In this document: positions 1 through 8,782 of the stretch, one piece after another | Numbering within the stretch: position 1 is the first letter of the stretch | How the letters are laid out: every line of letters starts with the position of its first letter | DNA from: Ichthyophonus hoferi | Taxonomy: Eukaryota; Opisthokonta; Ichthyosporea; Ichthyophonida; Ichthyophonidae | Reading direction: 5' to 3' | Assembly: GCA_002751075.1 (NCBI GenBank) | Contig: NAOQ01000032.1 | Coordinates: forward strand, 8,769-24,204 | Length of the DNA stretch: 15,436 nt | Made by a program: the position numbers and the translations under genes | The notes under the pieces: model-generated | What the model saw: only the letters and a program-made list of their open reading frames with translations | Databases searched by the model: none | What the model was told of the DNA's origin: nothing

Positions 1-20
1 ATATATATATATATATATTG
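1..20. repeat. (AT)n dinucleotide run at the window edge
   Basis: Alternating AT from the first base to about position 18; it probably continues outside the window. Confidence 0.85.
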
Positions 21-228
21 AATATTTCATCGTGATAAGATGTGATAAAATGTGATGAGATATGATTCTGACCTTAGACATAGACTATATATAATAACCA
101 TTATACAGCACATACTTAAGCTATTTTCACAACTATAATTGAAGGTTATTGGGCATGATATATATATATCCGCCATTCCACTGAATAGCTAATAGTAACA
201 TTTATAACTAGATTGCCTATTGTATATT

Positions 229-355
229 TATATTATATTATATTATATTATATTGTATTGTATTGTATTGTATTATATTATATTATATTGTATTGTATTG
301 TATTGTATTATACATTATTATATTGCCTTGTACTGTACGGTATTGTGTATTACAC
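229..355. repeat. TATTA/TATTG pentanucleotide array
   Basis: About 25 near-perfect five-base units, switching in blocks between TATTA and TATTG and decaying at the right edge. The long open frames across it are artefacts: a five-base unit without a stop is open in several frames and yields I/L/Y/C-rich low-complexity peptides. Confidence 0.9.
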
Positions 356-724
356 TCTTTATGTTATGTTTGTTAATCTACAATTATATATATACTCTGG
401 GCATTTTCAGCCAGCCATTGATTATGTAACATGCTTTAGCCAATACTACGATATAATACACCTACACCTATGGGTGTGAGTTTGAGTACAATAGGATAGT
501 ATATGTATGCATGTATTTATGATAATGATTTGCCTATGATAGCAACTTAGCTAGTATACACTTGTTCACCTTATATTTTTATATATTACCACCTTATTTC
601 TATACATCCATTGGTTATAGCTCATAACTTGCTTTGCCTTATGAATCATCCCCACCAACGAAATATTATCTTATAAGGCTAATTTATGCTAATTAATATT
701 ATTAATTATCAGCCAATCGCACTA

Positions 725-3700
725 ATGGAGGACCATCAAACCATCTTGGATACTATATTTGCTCAGCGTCAAGTAGGTGTATGCTATACTATAGTATGAT
801 ATAATAGGCATAGGGTGTGCTATTATTGTACTAAATGAATGGCACAATGCTAGTGGTGTAAAAATATTTAGTGTAGTTAACAATTAATTTCAATGATTCT
901 AATTGATCTAGGCAAATTACGACTGGTTTAGAATAGTGTGAGGTGGGAATCATAATACTACCTTTTAAGGCAGGTAACAACATAAGAAATTAAATACACC
1001 CAATGAAAAACATCGTATAAAATTATGTATGATTGTACTATATATAACGTATGATGCCTTGTTCTCTGTAGATATGATTTACTATCTTGTATTAATATTA
1101 CAAGATATATATTATACACCATATCATATCATATTATATCATATTCCACCCTACCCTATCATATCTCATTCTACCCTACCTTACCCTATCCTATCTTACC
1201 ATACTCTAATATATATATATGCTATCTATACAGTTGGACGTTGCAGCTGCCAAAGCACGAGTTCCCGCTAGTGATCTTGAAGCTTTAATTAGCAATCCAA
1301 ATACGTGCTTCCCTATAAGTCCATTAATCTCTAGATTAAGGCAAAGTATAGATAACCCCTCCCGTAGGTAGGGACATATATATATAGTGATAGTGAGCAT
1401 AGGTTAATATAGAGTCTTATGCTTACCTTCATATGTATATATATAGTGGGCAATGGTTAATATGAGGTGCTATACACATCTTCGTATATACCTATATATT
1501 TTGTTGGAACATGTGTAATCCGTTACAATGGTTCCTTATTTATTTATTTACTTCAGAGTATAACATATTATCTATTTATCTATTATCTGCTACTAATCAA
1601 ATAATAGGGATTATCTATCAAACATATGTAGTAATGATTCGAATTTTTTGCACCATATATGGTAATGTAAGATAGATTGTATATATATATTAACTAAAGG
1701 AATGGATAAGATTGGATAGGATGAATGGATGACAAAAGACCAACCAATAAGCAGACTTTACCCTTTATCATATATAGCAATTAGTAATTGATGAATGATG
1801 AATGGATAGGATTGGATAATATAATATTGATAAACGAGAAAGGACCAAACAATAGATACACTATACCATATCCTTTACCATATATAGTAATATATCCACC
1901 ATATATGGTTATTTTTAAGGATGTCCCTATGGGCCGAAATCAAGCGGGCTTCTCCTAGCAAGGGAATGATTAGTAAAAATATGGATGCAACTAAACAGAG
2001 TTGGAAATACGCACAGGGTAAGCAATTTACATTTTACCTTTTTAATTGGTTCACTAAATATATGCACTCTATCTTACCGGATCATTATATCATATAAAAT
2101 ATTTAAATATTTAAAACAGTTCATATGGTGAGATTTTATTGATATATTTTTTTCTAGCTACTTTGTATATAGTATATAGGTTCAATTATATTTCCATATA
2201 TAGATAGAGCTGACGTCAGTAGTATGCTAACTGAGGATACATACATACACGCCAATATATTTATAAATATACCTGTGCATATAATAATATATATTTCCAT
2301 ATATAGGCGGGGCTGACGTCATTAGCGTACTAACTGAGCCCAAGTGGTTCGGTGGTGGGCTACATGATCTGCGAGCAGTTAGGGATATGCTACATAGGAA
2401 CATGTGGGTTAAAATATAAGGGGTGTAATGTATTGGATTAGAGTATGTTATATCATGCTATGGTATATTATACAATACTACAGTTCAATATTTTTAGTTT
2501 GATTTATATTAGTAAACTCGAAATAGATTGTTTTAATTAAAAAAATTAAAAAATTAAAAAACACGTTGTATAATCGTCCTCTTCACCTACCCTTTAGGAC
2601 CAATGAAATACATCCATTGTTACTAGTAAACTTGGAATACAATTTTTTAAATTGAAAAATTAAAATAAAAAGATTTAAATTTTAAAATTAAAGCTAAAAT
2701 CCATTGGATAATTTCCTTCTTCCCCTACCCTTAGGACCAATGACCAACGACCATGCATCCTTCGTAAAGATTTTATCTTTGATAGTTATCAACTATTGGA
2801 GGCAAGAGCCTATGGAGCAGACACTGTTCTATTAATAGTCAAGATGTTGGATGATGCTACATTGACGTCATTGATGGCAGGTAGGCAGAGGGAAGAGAGA
2901 GTAAGGAGGAGTAGGTATAGTAAGACCACACAGACACTGATTCATAAGACCGGTAATGGTTCAGATATGATTTCAGTTTTATTTTTATTAATTACTTATT
3001 AAAAATTAATCTATGTTAGCCATTAGTGATTTGTATTTACCTTTATTTATCTCTACCCCACAGTCCCTATTATTGGTCTATTAAATTTTACTCTTAACTA
3101 TTGATTTATTACTGAATTAATCTTTATGATGATTACCACTCACCTTTTAGACTCCAATTCTATTCATTATTTGATATTATTATATTATTCTCTGGCATAT
3201 CGTTTCAATCCACTACTATTTGAATAATTTCATTAAAAAACACCGAGAGATAGTACCGGGTTAATGTAATACTTGAACCACGCAATATAATACAATATGT
3301 TGTAGTATAGTTCAATACCGTACAAGACAATATAATATCATACCATACAATACAATCTAGTGCAATATAATATAACATAATACAATACCGTACAATACAA
3401 TACAAGTGTCTATAAAGTTATAGGAAAATATTTTGATATTGTCCCATATCGATTGTTTTAGTGTGTGGTGAATTAGTTAAATAATGTACAATCTTTATGT
3501 TGTAAGCAACACTCCCTACTGGATGTCTATTGGCTAATACCAGCCCTAATAAAGTATATAAGATAGGCCCAGACTGATTCTGAGTATGTGTTTTTGTTCA
3601 TAAACGTAGTGTATGAATTTATCTATCTAATTAAGTTGCACATTGGCTTGTTCCAAGTGTGCTAGAGTTTAGAGGCTATGAAAACAGATAATTAAGTAAA

Positions 3701-6700
3701 GTATCTGACGTACATTTTATATGTACAAACATTTTTAAATACATATGTATGTATATTAATGGTATGTAAGTGAACTGACTCATGCATACGGCTATAGAGT
3801 GTCGTAATTTTGGAATGGAACCATTGGTTGAAGTAAATAATAAAGAAGAAATGGATAGGGCAGTGAGAGCAGGGGCTATTGTGATTGGTGTGAATAATAG
3901 GTAGGTATGATGTATGTATGTTTATATCTATATGTGTATATATAAAAAAAAACACTTTTTAGCTCAATTGCCAATAGAATATGCTTATAAATTATTATAA
4001 CAATCATTGTTATCCTTACTATCTTTGCGATTACTATGATCTACTCACCTCCTATATCTTCATTATTATTTTACAAATTTTAAATCTAAGTAGGCAATGC
4101 AATGGTAACCATCTGTTAAACTTTATTTAGCGCTACTAAACTCTTTCCCTCAATCAGAAACCTTGACACCTTCCAGGTTGATCTCTCTACTACTAATAGC
4201 TTAGCGCACATGACACCACCCAATGCTCTTCTTATTGCTTTGAGTGGTATTAAGACCCGACAGGATGTAGCCGACTATAAACCAATGGGTATTAAGGGTG
4301 TGTTGGTGGGCGAAAGTCTAATGAAGGCCGATAACCCAAGAATTATGATTGGAGAATTGCTAGGCATGAAGGTTTCTAGAGAGATGGGTAGGTGTTGATA
4401 TATATATATGTACGTATGTTTTTATGGGGATATATATGTATAATTTTAGGTATATGTGTATGTTTAATCTAATATCTTGATGTACGTTCACATATTACCC
4501 TATCCATGTTTTATGTGTATGTGTAATGTATATATGTATAGTTCTGTCTAGATAGGTAGATATACCTATATTGTACTAATATATATATTTCCATATATGT
4601 TTGTGCATATATATATAGTGTGGCTTTTATCCTTATATATGCCTATATAGCGGTATGTATGTATATGTATGATTGGTATTATATTGTAGTTTATTGTATT
4701 ATAGTGTGTTGTATTATAATGTACTGTACTATAGTGTATTGTACTATAGTGTATTGTAATATAGTGTATTGTATATTGTGTATTGTATCAGAGTGTATTG
4801 TAGTATAGTATTTGTATGAGTGTATGGTATCATAGTGTGGTATTGTAATGTAGTGTATTGTATTATATATTACAATTGTAAAACACTTATGCCTATCATA
4901 TATCATAGACCTAATAAAGTCATGCTCCCTACTTATAGTTGATCCCAAGTCTGTCAGCCAGTACCATCCTCTTGTTAAAATCTGTGGAGTGCGTACTGTA
5001 AAGGCAGCACTGGTAGCTGCAAGAGAAGGGGCCGATATGATTGGTTTAATATTTGTGAAAGGAAAAAGAAGAGAGGTAAGGGGATAAAACCATGCACTGG
5101 TTATTGTATCTTCGTTGGCTTGATTATATTATTATACTTTAAATGCTATTTTATTTTTTGGTTTTTTCTATTCCCTTTTACCCTCTGTTATTATACTTGC
5201 TAATATTTTATTATATTATTTTTAAAAGATATTAGTACGATTATTAATATTTTATTTATTTTATTTTCTCTTGCATTGTCTGTAGTATCTGCTCTGTTAT
5301 ATTACTATCTCTATAATTACTATATACTATACTATACTATAGTATTGCTTTGCACATATACCACACCTACACCTACAATGTGTTATACTATTTCCTTGTT
5401 CCTAAACCATTCTCCTATATTATTTATAACCCAATAACATGCTATTGCACCCTATTCCATCTCTATACATGTTTACTTTATTGTCGCGTTTTTGTTTTTT
5501 TTATCTGTTCTTCTTTATATCCGTATACTTACTCTTTACATACCTATGTTATATAGTGGATAGTGTTTATTGTTATATGTATTATACCATATTATACCAT
5601 TATGATCCTATTCTATCCTGTCCCGCATGACATAGAATTATACTTGAGAGTATTATAAATCAGATAGAGAGGATGCATACTATTGCTTACAGATTTAATA
5701 CTTATACTACATATGCTGCCTTTCCGTCCCTCCTTCCCAGGTTACCCTCTCCCAGGCCCGCTCTATCATCCAATCAGTACACGTTGCTAAGGGTTACATA
5801 CCTGGTAGTATAGCAACACCACAACCCTCTAATAACACCTTGGCTACCATGGTTACCTTTCGTAAACCTATTATGGTTGGTGTATTTCAAAACCAATCAG
5901 TGGACGTTATCAATCAGGTGTGCTTTACTTCTTTTTTGCCTATAACCTTTATTGTACTTAGAATGAATCATTATAATATTATGCGTTTGTATTGTTTTTG
6001 GACCGATATTATACTCTTACATTAAAATATAACTTACTCGTTGATTAGTTATATTATTTATATTACTTATTTTATTGAAAGATCTAACAATAATTTAGCA
6101 ATTAAATTATATGATTATTTAATTACACCATTCTCCAATCACGCCCTATTAGACAGTGCATACAGTAGGTCTAGATGTGGTACAACTCCATGGTCAAGAG
6201 ACAGTTGATGAAATTGCGCGATTAGACGTACCTGTAATTAAGGTAGTACACGTCACTCCTACGTCATCACTTAGTGACGTCATTCATGATCTGACCCAAT
6301 GGGAAAATGTGCCCAACGTATGCCTAGTATTATTGGACACGCAGGTGTGTATGTATGCATGTATGTATGTACGTATATATGTGCTTATACGCTGCATACC
6401 ATGGTTTATGGTTACCCATCCTTTTGTAAACAACTCTCAAAGATAACTATTGTTCATATACATATTTGTAAAATCCCATTAAACCTTTTAAATATTTGGC
6501 GCCACCACTCTTATGTTATCACTAAATAGTATGGCACTTCGTATATAATATAATATAATTAGGTATATATCTCCCCAATGACTATACTATAAACAGTACA
6601 TTCCTATCATATGCACATATAACGTAGTAATATAGTGTAATATAGTACAATATAGTATAATATAGTATGATAGCCATATACACGTCATTTACTATATCCT

Positions 6701-7385
6701 AATTTTTTACTATTACACCTTATCTGTAGGCAGCCAATGGCCAACAAGGAGGCAGTGGGGCGGTGTTTGATTGGAATATAGCATTACAGTGCGTGCATGA
6801 TAATCATCGCATCATGATAGCTGGAGGTTTGACTCCGGATAATATTTCTGATGCTGTGAATAAGGTATGGTTTGTTACTATAAGTTGATCCTAAATACTT
6901 AGCTGTGTTATAGCTATAGATGTATTTGTATGTATATGCAATTATATATATAAACTATATGCATGGTATATAACTACATCTATTTACAACCATGTATAGA
7001 ATTCTATTTATAATTATATATATATTTATAGTTGATGTTTATCTATTTACACCACTCCAAACATATAGTGTATTTTACAGTACAATACTATATAGCAATA
7101 TAATATATCTACCATCAATTTAATGTTATTTACATATTTTGAATTCTAAGCTCACTGCTTGTCTATCCCTTATTTTGTTACTATGATTTTCTTTCTCCCC
7201 AGTCCCGTTATTATAATATATATTTAACCCTTTACTTTCCTTTGCCCCACACACACTCTCTCTTTCCCTTTTCTATATAGGTTCTACCTTGTGCTGTAGA
7301 TGTATCCAGTGGAATTGAAACCGATAGTGAGCAAGACACCAAGAAAATTACTACATTTATTAATCGGGCAAAAGACTACCAATAA
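725..7385 (+). CDS. Indole-3-glycerol-phosphate synthase / phosphoribosylanthranilate isomerase fusion, 12 exons
   Basis: Bifunctional tryptophan enzyme: the isomerase converts phosphoribosylanthranilate to CdRP and the synthase decarboxylates and cyclises CdRP to indole-3-glycerol phosphate. Exons: 725-772, 1234-1367, 1920-2017, 2307-2403, 2735-2880, 3798-3900, 4158-4387, 4939-5075, 5741-5917, 6153-6344, 6730-6864, 7281-7385. They total 1,602 nt, giving 533 residues and a TAA stop, with phases matching at every junction. IGPS spans about residues 7-280, PRAI about 297-533, joined by a short linker. Key residues of both barrels are kept (see the domain entries), so it looks functional. Order matches bacterial TrpC(F) and the last two domains of fungal TrpC; local wording is fungal-like. 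The ATG at 725 is the minimal start; the protein may begin further upstream, because an acceptor-like site ends at 712. No fixed symbol is given because naming depends on whether a GATase domain exists. Confidence 0.93.
773..1233 (+). other. Intron 1 (phase 0)
   Basis: Donor gtaggt and acceptor tatacag. Flanking codons give QRQ then [11 protein letters not shown], a normal IGPS N-terminal helix. The intron is AT-rich with a C-containing pentanucleotide array near its 3' end and no other recognisable content. Confidence 0.85.
1107..1205. repeat. Pyrimidine-rich pentanucleotide array in intron 1
   Basis: Degenerate five-base units of the forms ATATC, CTACC and TATCC fill the stretch just before the exon 2 acceptor. 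The top strand is pyrimidine-biased, so the array may also serve as polypyrimidine tract. Confidence 0.75.
1377..1490 (+). repeat. Diverged tandem duplication, period about 60 bp
   Basis: Unit 1 (about 1377-1436) and unit 2 (about 1437-1490) share tatatatatagtg, ggttaatat and the run around ttcgtata, with small indels. Confidence 0.65.
1701..1892 (+). repeat. Diverged tandem duplication, period about 100 bp
   Basis: Units at about 1701-1782 and 1801-1892 share in order aatggata-gattggata, a block around agaccaa/ggaccaa, and ccctttatcatatatag/tcctttaccatatatag. It lies immediately upstream of exon 3. Confidence 0.75.
2190..2235 (+). repeat. Decoy copy of the exon 4 acceptor and first 32 bases
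   Basis: A 46-bp segment in intron 3 matches 2293-2338, the 3' splice site and first 32 bases of exon 4, at 38 of 46 positions, exactly 103 bp upstream. Both start with atttccatatatag and contain ctgacgtca and taactgag. Read in exon phase the decoy gives ADVSSMLTE where the exon gives ADVISVLTE. It then diverges at once, while the true exon continues into EPKWFGG. Seven of the eight differences are transitions. A duplicated exon start that decays, not a working alternative exon: its own frame runs into a stop. Confidence 0.85.
2510..2760 (+). repeat. Tandem duplication carrying the exon 5 acceptor
   Basis: Unit 1 (about 2510-2615) and unit 2 (about 2624-2760) both begin tagtaaact, continue with A/T tracts, and end with a pyrimidine tract and the shared run ttaggaccaatga. 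Unit 2 holds the true acceptor (exon 5 starts at 2735); unit 1 holds a decoy (pseudo-exon start at 2598). Use of the decoy would place a stop in frame soon after, so unit 2 must be the working copy. Confidence 0.85.
3275..3412. repeat. CAATA-type pentanucleotide array in intron 5
   Basis: Degenerate five-base units (acaat, aatac, ataat, accgt) that read on the bottom strand as TATTG, the unit of the array at 229-355. The bottom-strand open frame over it is low-complexity. Confidence 0.8.
3451..3722 (+). repeat. Dispersed repeat, copy A (inside intron 5)
   Basis: Collinear with 9684-9968 over about 275 bp at roughly 70% identity by eye. Shared blocks: gattgtt, ttagttaaata, tgtacaa, tccctact, ctaataaag, tagtgtat/tggtgtat, aacagata and ttaagtaaa. 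The right end is a short hairpin, gtacat facing atgtac around ttttat. No ORF and no recognised family. It is in the same orientation as copy B. Confidence 0.8.
3901..4157 (+). other. Intron 6 (phase 2)
   Basis: Donor gtaggt, acceptor tcaatcag. The split codon restores Arg209 of [12 protein letters not shown]. Plain AT-rich intron with a pyrimidine-rich 3' third. Confidence 0.85.
4388..4938 (+). other. Intron 7 (phase 1), at the IGPS/PRAI junction
   Basis: Donor gtaggt, acceptor cttatag. It falls in the linker between the two enzyme domains (GMKVSREM then [17 protein letters not shown]). It holds TATG-rich tracts and a pentanucleotide-type array at 4676-4865. Confidence 0.85.
4676..4865. repeat. 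TATTGTA/TATAGTG array in intron 7
   Basis: About 190 bp of five-base and compound 15-base units, typified by tattgtactatagtg repeated nearly exactly at 4723-4767. Open frames on both strands over it are low-complexity artefacts. Confidence 0.85.
5076..5740 (+). other. Intron 8 (phase 0)
   Basis: Donor gtaagg, acceptor ccttcccag, the most pyrimidine-rich 3' end in the gene. It has a short CTATA array near 5318-5345 and otherwise T-rich sequence. The two open frames at 5350-5630 are T-rich and have no family features. Confidence 0.8.
5918..6152 (+). other. Intron 9 (phase 0)
   Basis: Donor gtgtgc, acceptor ccctattag. Shortest intron of the gene; nothing recognisable inside. Confidence 0.8.
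6345..6729 (+). other. Intron 10 (phase 0) with TGTA tract and AATATAGT array
   Basis: Donor gtgtgt, acceptor tatctgtag. A TGTA-rich tract starts immediately after the donor (6346-6380). A degenerate ten-base unit, aatatagtgt/aatatagtac, repeats about four times at 6629-6670. Read-through ORFs here are artefacts. Confidence 0.8.
6865..7280 (+). other. Intron 11 (phase 0)
   Basis: Donor gtatgg, acceptor ttctatatag preceded by a CT-rich tract. AT-rich with TATA-type runs around 6930-7030; nothing else recognised. Confidence 0.8.
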
Positions 7386-7427
7386 TCATACACCAATCTA
7401 TGATTCCATTGATAGCATTGATTTAAT

Positions 7428-7433
7428 AATAAA
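7428..7433 (+). terminator. Candidate poly(A) signal AATAAA of the tryptophan gene
   Basis: Canonical hexamer 43 bases after the stop codon, followed by a T-rich stretch. Position is ideal for a short 3' UTR, though AATAAA arises easily in DNA this AT-rich. Confidence 0.6.
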
Positions 7434-8134
7434 TTTTGTTATCTTGCCATTTGGTCCAATCAAGTGATTAGGTCGGTAGTTTTAAAAACAAAAACAACAG
7501 CTAATCACGCACCAAGTAACAATTTAAAATAGCGATATATGTAGTAATTGGTTGTTAACGTATGTTTAAAAGGTGACGTTCAATCAAAATGTGGTAAATA
7601 TAATACTAGATTTATTGTCACAGATCATATGTAGCTGTTATTTTTTATAATAATGAAAACATCATTGGAAATAAAACTAGTATCCATTGTAATAAATTCG
7701 GTTTTAAAAAAACATTCTGCATTATAATTGTGTAGCATTTTGTTATTACGGTTCTCCTAATATATACAAATATATATATTGTTGATTACAGTATTTTAGC
7801 GCCGGATTGTCATATGCGATACTAAAAATTGAAGTTGTAGCGGTTAGAGAATATTTATTTAGTTTGCACACTAATAATAGCTTTTCTTCCTAGACGAAAA
7901 TACAACTGTAAATCAAAATGCACTGGCAAGCAATCTTAGCACATTATAAATTGTTTTCTTATTAGCTCACGGCTATACCTTGGACAAACTAATCAGATAA
8001 GATTGTTTTGGTTTATCAATTATTCTTTAGTTTATAAAATATTAATACCATAGACACTAGGTTAATCCACATGTGAGCTTATATTTCGCATGTTCTCACT
8101 TTTGTCATTAGACAACTTATAACTCGCACTTTTT
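7434..8134. other. Intergenic AT-rich DNA
   Basis: No gene supported on either strand. The only recognisable item is a 28-bp piece at 7664-7691 that recurs at 8956-8983 beside the foldback; the rest shows nothing I can name. Confidence 0.6.
7664..7691 (-). repeat. Tail fragment of the unrecognised repeat family
   Basis: Matches 8956-8983 at 26 of 28 positions (core attggaaataaaactagta). On the bottom strand it reads toward the end of a family copy, and the adjoining bases resemble the end of the copy near 13500 (atttattacaa then gatact). Probably a remnant of a further copy. Confidence 0.6.
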
Positions 8135-8450
8135 TGATAAAAATATTTCAACAGTTCCTATTTATTACCCATTTATCTAGATAGTTATCACTAGGTAAGA
8201 GATAAGCTAAAGCTCCTGTGTGTTCTGCTTGCAGTACGCACAATTTTTCTGAGTTCAGATACGCTTTAAACCTTTTACCATATACCTTGCGAGAGGTAAT
8301 AGCTGTGGTCTAAATCAGTGTGATTTTAATTAAATACCGTACAGTCATCTTCCAATGGTTCAACAAGACCAACCTTAATTAGTTAGCCTTCTAGTAAAGT
8401 ATTTGGTTAATATATTTGTACTCCTTGACAATCAAAAAATGTATTATTAA
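8135..8450 (-). pseudogene. Unrecognised repeat family, copy 4
   Basis: Bottom-strand homologue of the segment around 13205-13510. The bottom strand contains gagctttagcttatct and tatctagataaa, matching gagctttaacttatcc and catctagataaa there. In one frame it keeps residues comparable to that copy (YGKRFKAYL, EKLCVLQAE, YLDKW and a following NRN, against HGKQFTASL, EQLCELQAD, HLDKL and ERN). Similarity continues upstream through a shared ttta-tagaaggc block. It looks broken. Family and function unknown; it may be a decayed host gene copy or a transposable element. Confidence 0.55.
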
Positions 8451-8552
8451 TGAAAGCTTGACAGATATATTCTAGAAACTATATGACTAATATGAATCAA
8501 ATTTTGTTGTAATTGAAACAGTGCCTTTGTTATTGTTTAGAGACTTATTATT

Positions 8553-8782
8553 GACTAGTTGAGTCTGGTATTTTTTCTACTTATAGTAGCCATACCTGAA
8601 CCAGAGATACACAGCCACAATTATCTTACAGTTACTACATAAACAACATATTGCCAGGTAAGAAACTAAAGGCTTCTATATCCATTAATAAACAGAGAGA
8701 GATTCAGGAGCAGTTAACTAGAGCTTTAGCCTGCCATCTGTCTGATGACAACAGCCAGATAGGACTCAGTACAACATATACT
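8553..8782 (+). pseudogene. Unrecognised repeat family, copy 1 (left arm of foldback)
   Basis: Inverted, clearly homologous partner of 8971-9192. Shared on matching strands: gagtct, cttctacttata/ttctacttata, agccatacct, ccacaattat, ttgccaggtaag, cagattcaa-type blocks, ctgccatct and agtacaaca. A reading frame with PGKKLKASIS, REIQEQL and ALACHLSDD aligns without gaps to HGKQFTASLS, CELQADL and ALTYPLSGDD of the copy at 13273-13506. No intact gene; function unknown. Confidence 0.6.

Larger units (their letters stand above)
1..724. other. 5' flank or upstream intron of the tryptophan gene
   Basis: No coding exon can be supported here. The stretch opens with an (AT)n run, holds a pentanucleotide array at about 229-355, and otherwise is AT-rich DNA. 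A good 3' splice site context ends at 712 and the frame of exon 1 is open back to it (P-I-A-L before the ATG at 725). The stretch may therefore be an intron following exons outside the window, for instance exons for a glutamine amidotransferase domain as in fungal TrpC. Alternatively it is promoter and 5' UTR. An in-frame stop at 680-682 limits any direct extension; a further in-frame ATG lies at 686. No promoter element is distinguishable in such AT-rich sequence. Confidence 0.5.
1368..1919 (+). other. Intron 2 (phase 2), built of local duplications
   Basis: Donor gtaggg and acceptor tttttaag; the split codon restores Arg61 and leads into [14 protein letters not shown]. Two separate diverged tandem duplications occupy much of the intron (listed separately). 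No coding content. Confidence 0.85.
2881..3797 (+). other. Intron 5 (phase 1), longest intron
   Basis: Donor gtaggc followed by about 40 purine-rich bases; acceptor ctatag, after which AG completes the codon for Glu175 and leads into [12 protein letters not shown]. It carries a pentanucleotide array and one copy of a dispersed repeat (both listed). The peptide that reads through the donor is an artefact. Confidence 0.85.
725..4387 (+). other. IGPS domain (exons 1-7)
   Basis: Residues 1-285 of the predicted protein. In order: the N-terminal helix ([10 protein letters not shown], then [11 protein letters not shown]); the phosphate and catalytic strand [11 protein letters not shown] with E67 and K69; [19 protein letters not shown] with catalytic Lys137; [26 protein letters not shown] with Glu186; GVNNRNL with Asn207/208; ALSGIKT with Ser238; [11 protein letters not shown]. 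These correspond to the known catalytic Glu51, Lys53, Lys110, Glu159, Asn180 and Ser211 of the Sulfolobus enzyme. Nothing essential is missing. The split codons restore conserved residues: intron 3 splits a Gly of QGGAD, intron 5 yields the Glu before CRNFGMEP, intron 6 the Arg of NNRN. Confidence 0.93.
4939..7385 (+). other. PRAI domain (exons 8-12)
   Basis: Residues 286-533. Motifs in order: [11 protein letters not shown] with the catalytic cysteine C301; [16 protein letters not shown] before exon 9; the linker-like segment [35 protein letters not shown] with catalytic aspartate D452; [21 protein letters not shown] for phosphate binding; [10 protein letters not shown]301 and D452 match the general base and acid (Cys7 and Asp126 in the Thermotoga enzyme). 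Length is somewhat above the bacterial domain because of the insertion after KGKRRE, resembling the longer fungal domain. All four introns inside this domain are phase 0. Confidence 0.93.

Noticed and set aside
412-474. A possible mini-exon with attttcag before it and gtgtga after it
   Set aside because: The peptide matches no part of a GATase or IGPS domain, and such sites occur by chance in AT-rich DNA.
213-479. Two overlapping top-strand ORFs of 88 and 69 codons
   Set aside because: They arise from the pentanucleotide array; the peptides are I/L/Y/C repeats.
2204-2235. Decoy exon 4 as a mutually exclusive alternative exon
   Set aside because: It lacks the remainder of the exon and a plausible donor, and its frame meets a stop.
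4691-4948. Bottom-strand ORF of 85 codons over intron 7
   Set aside because: Low-complexity translation of the TATTGTA array, overlapping true exon 8 on the other strand.
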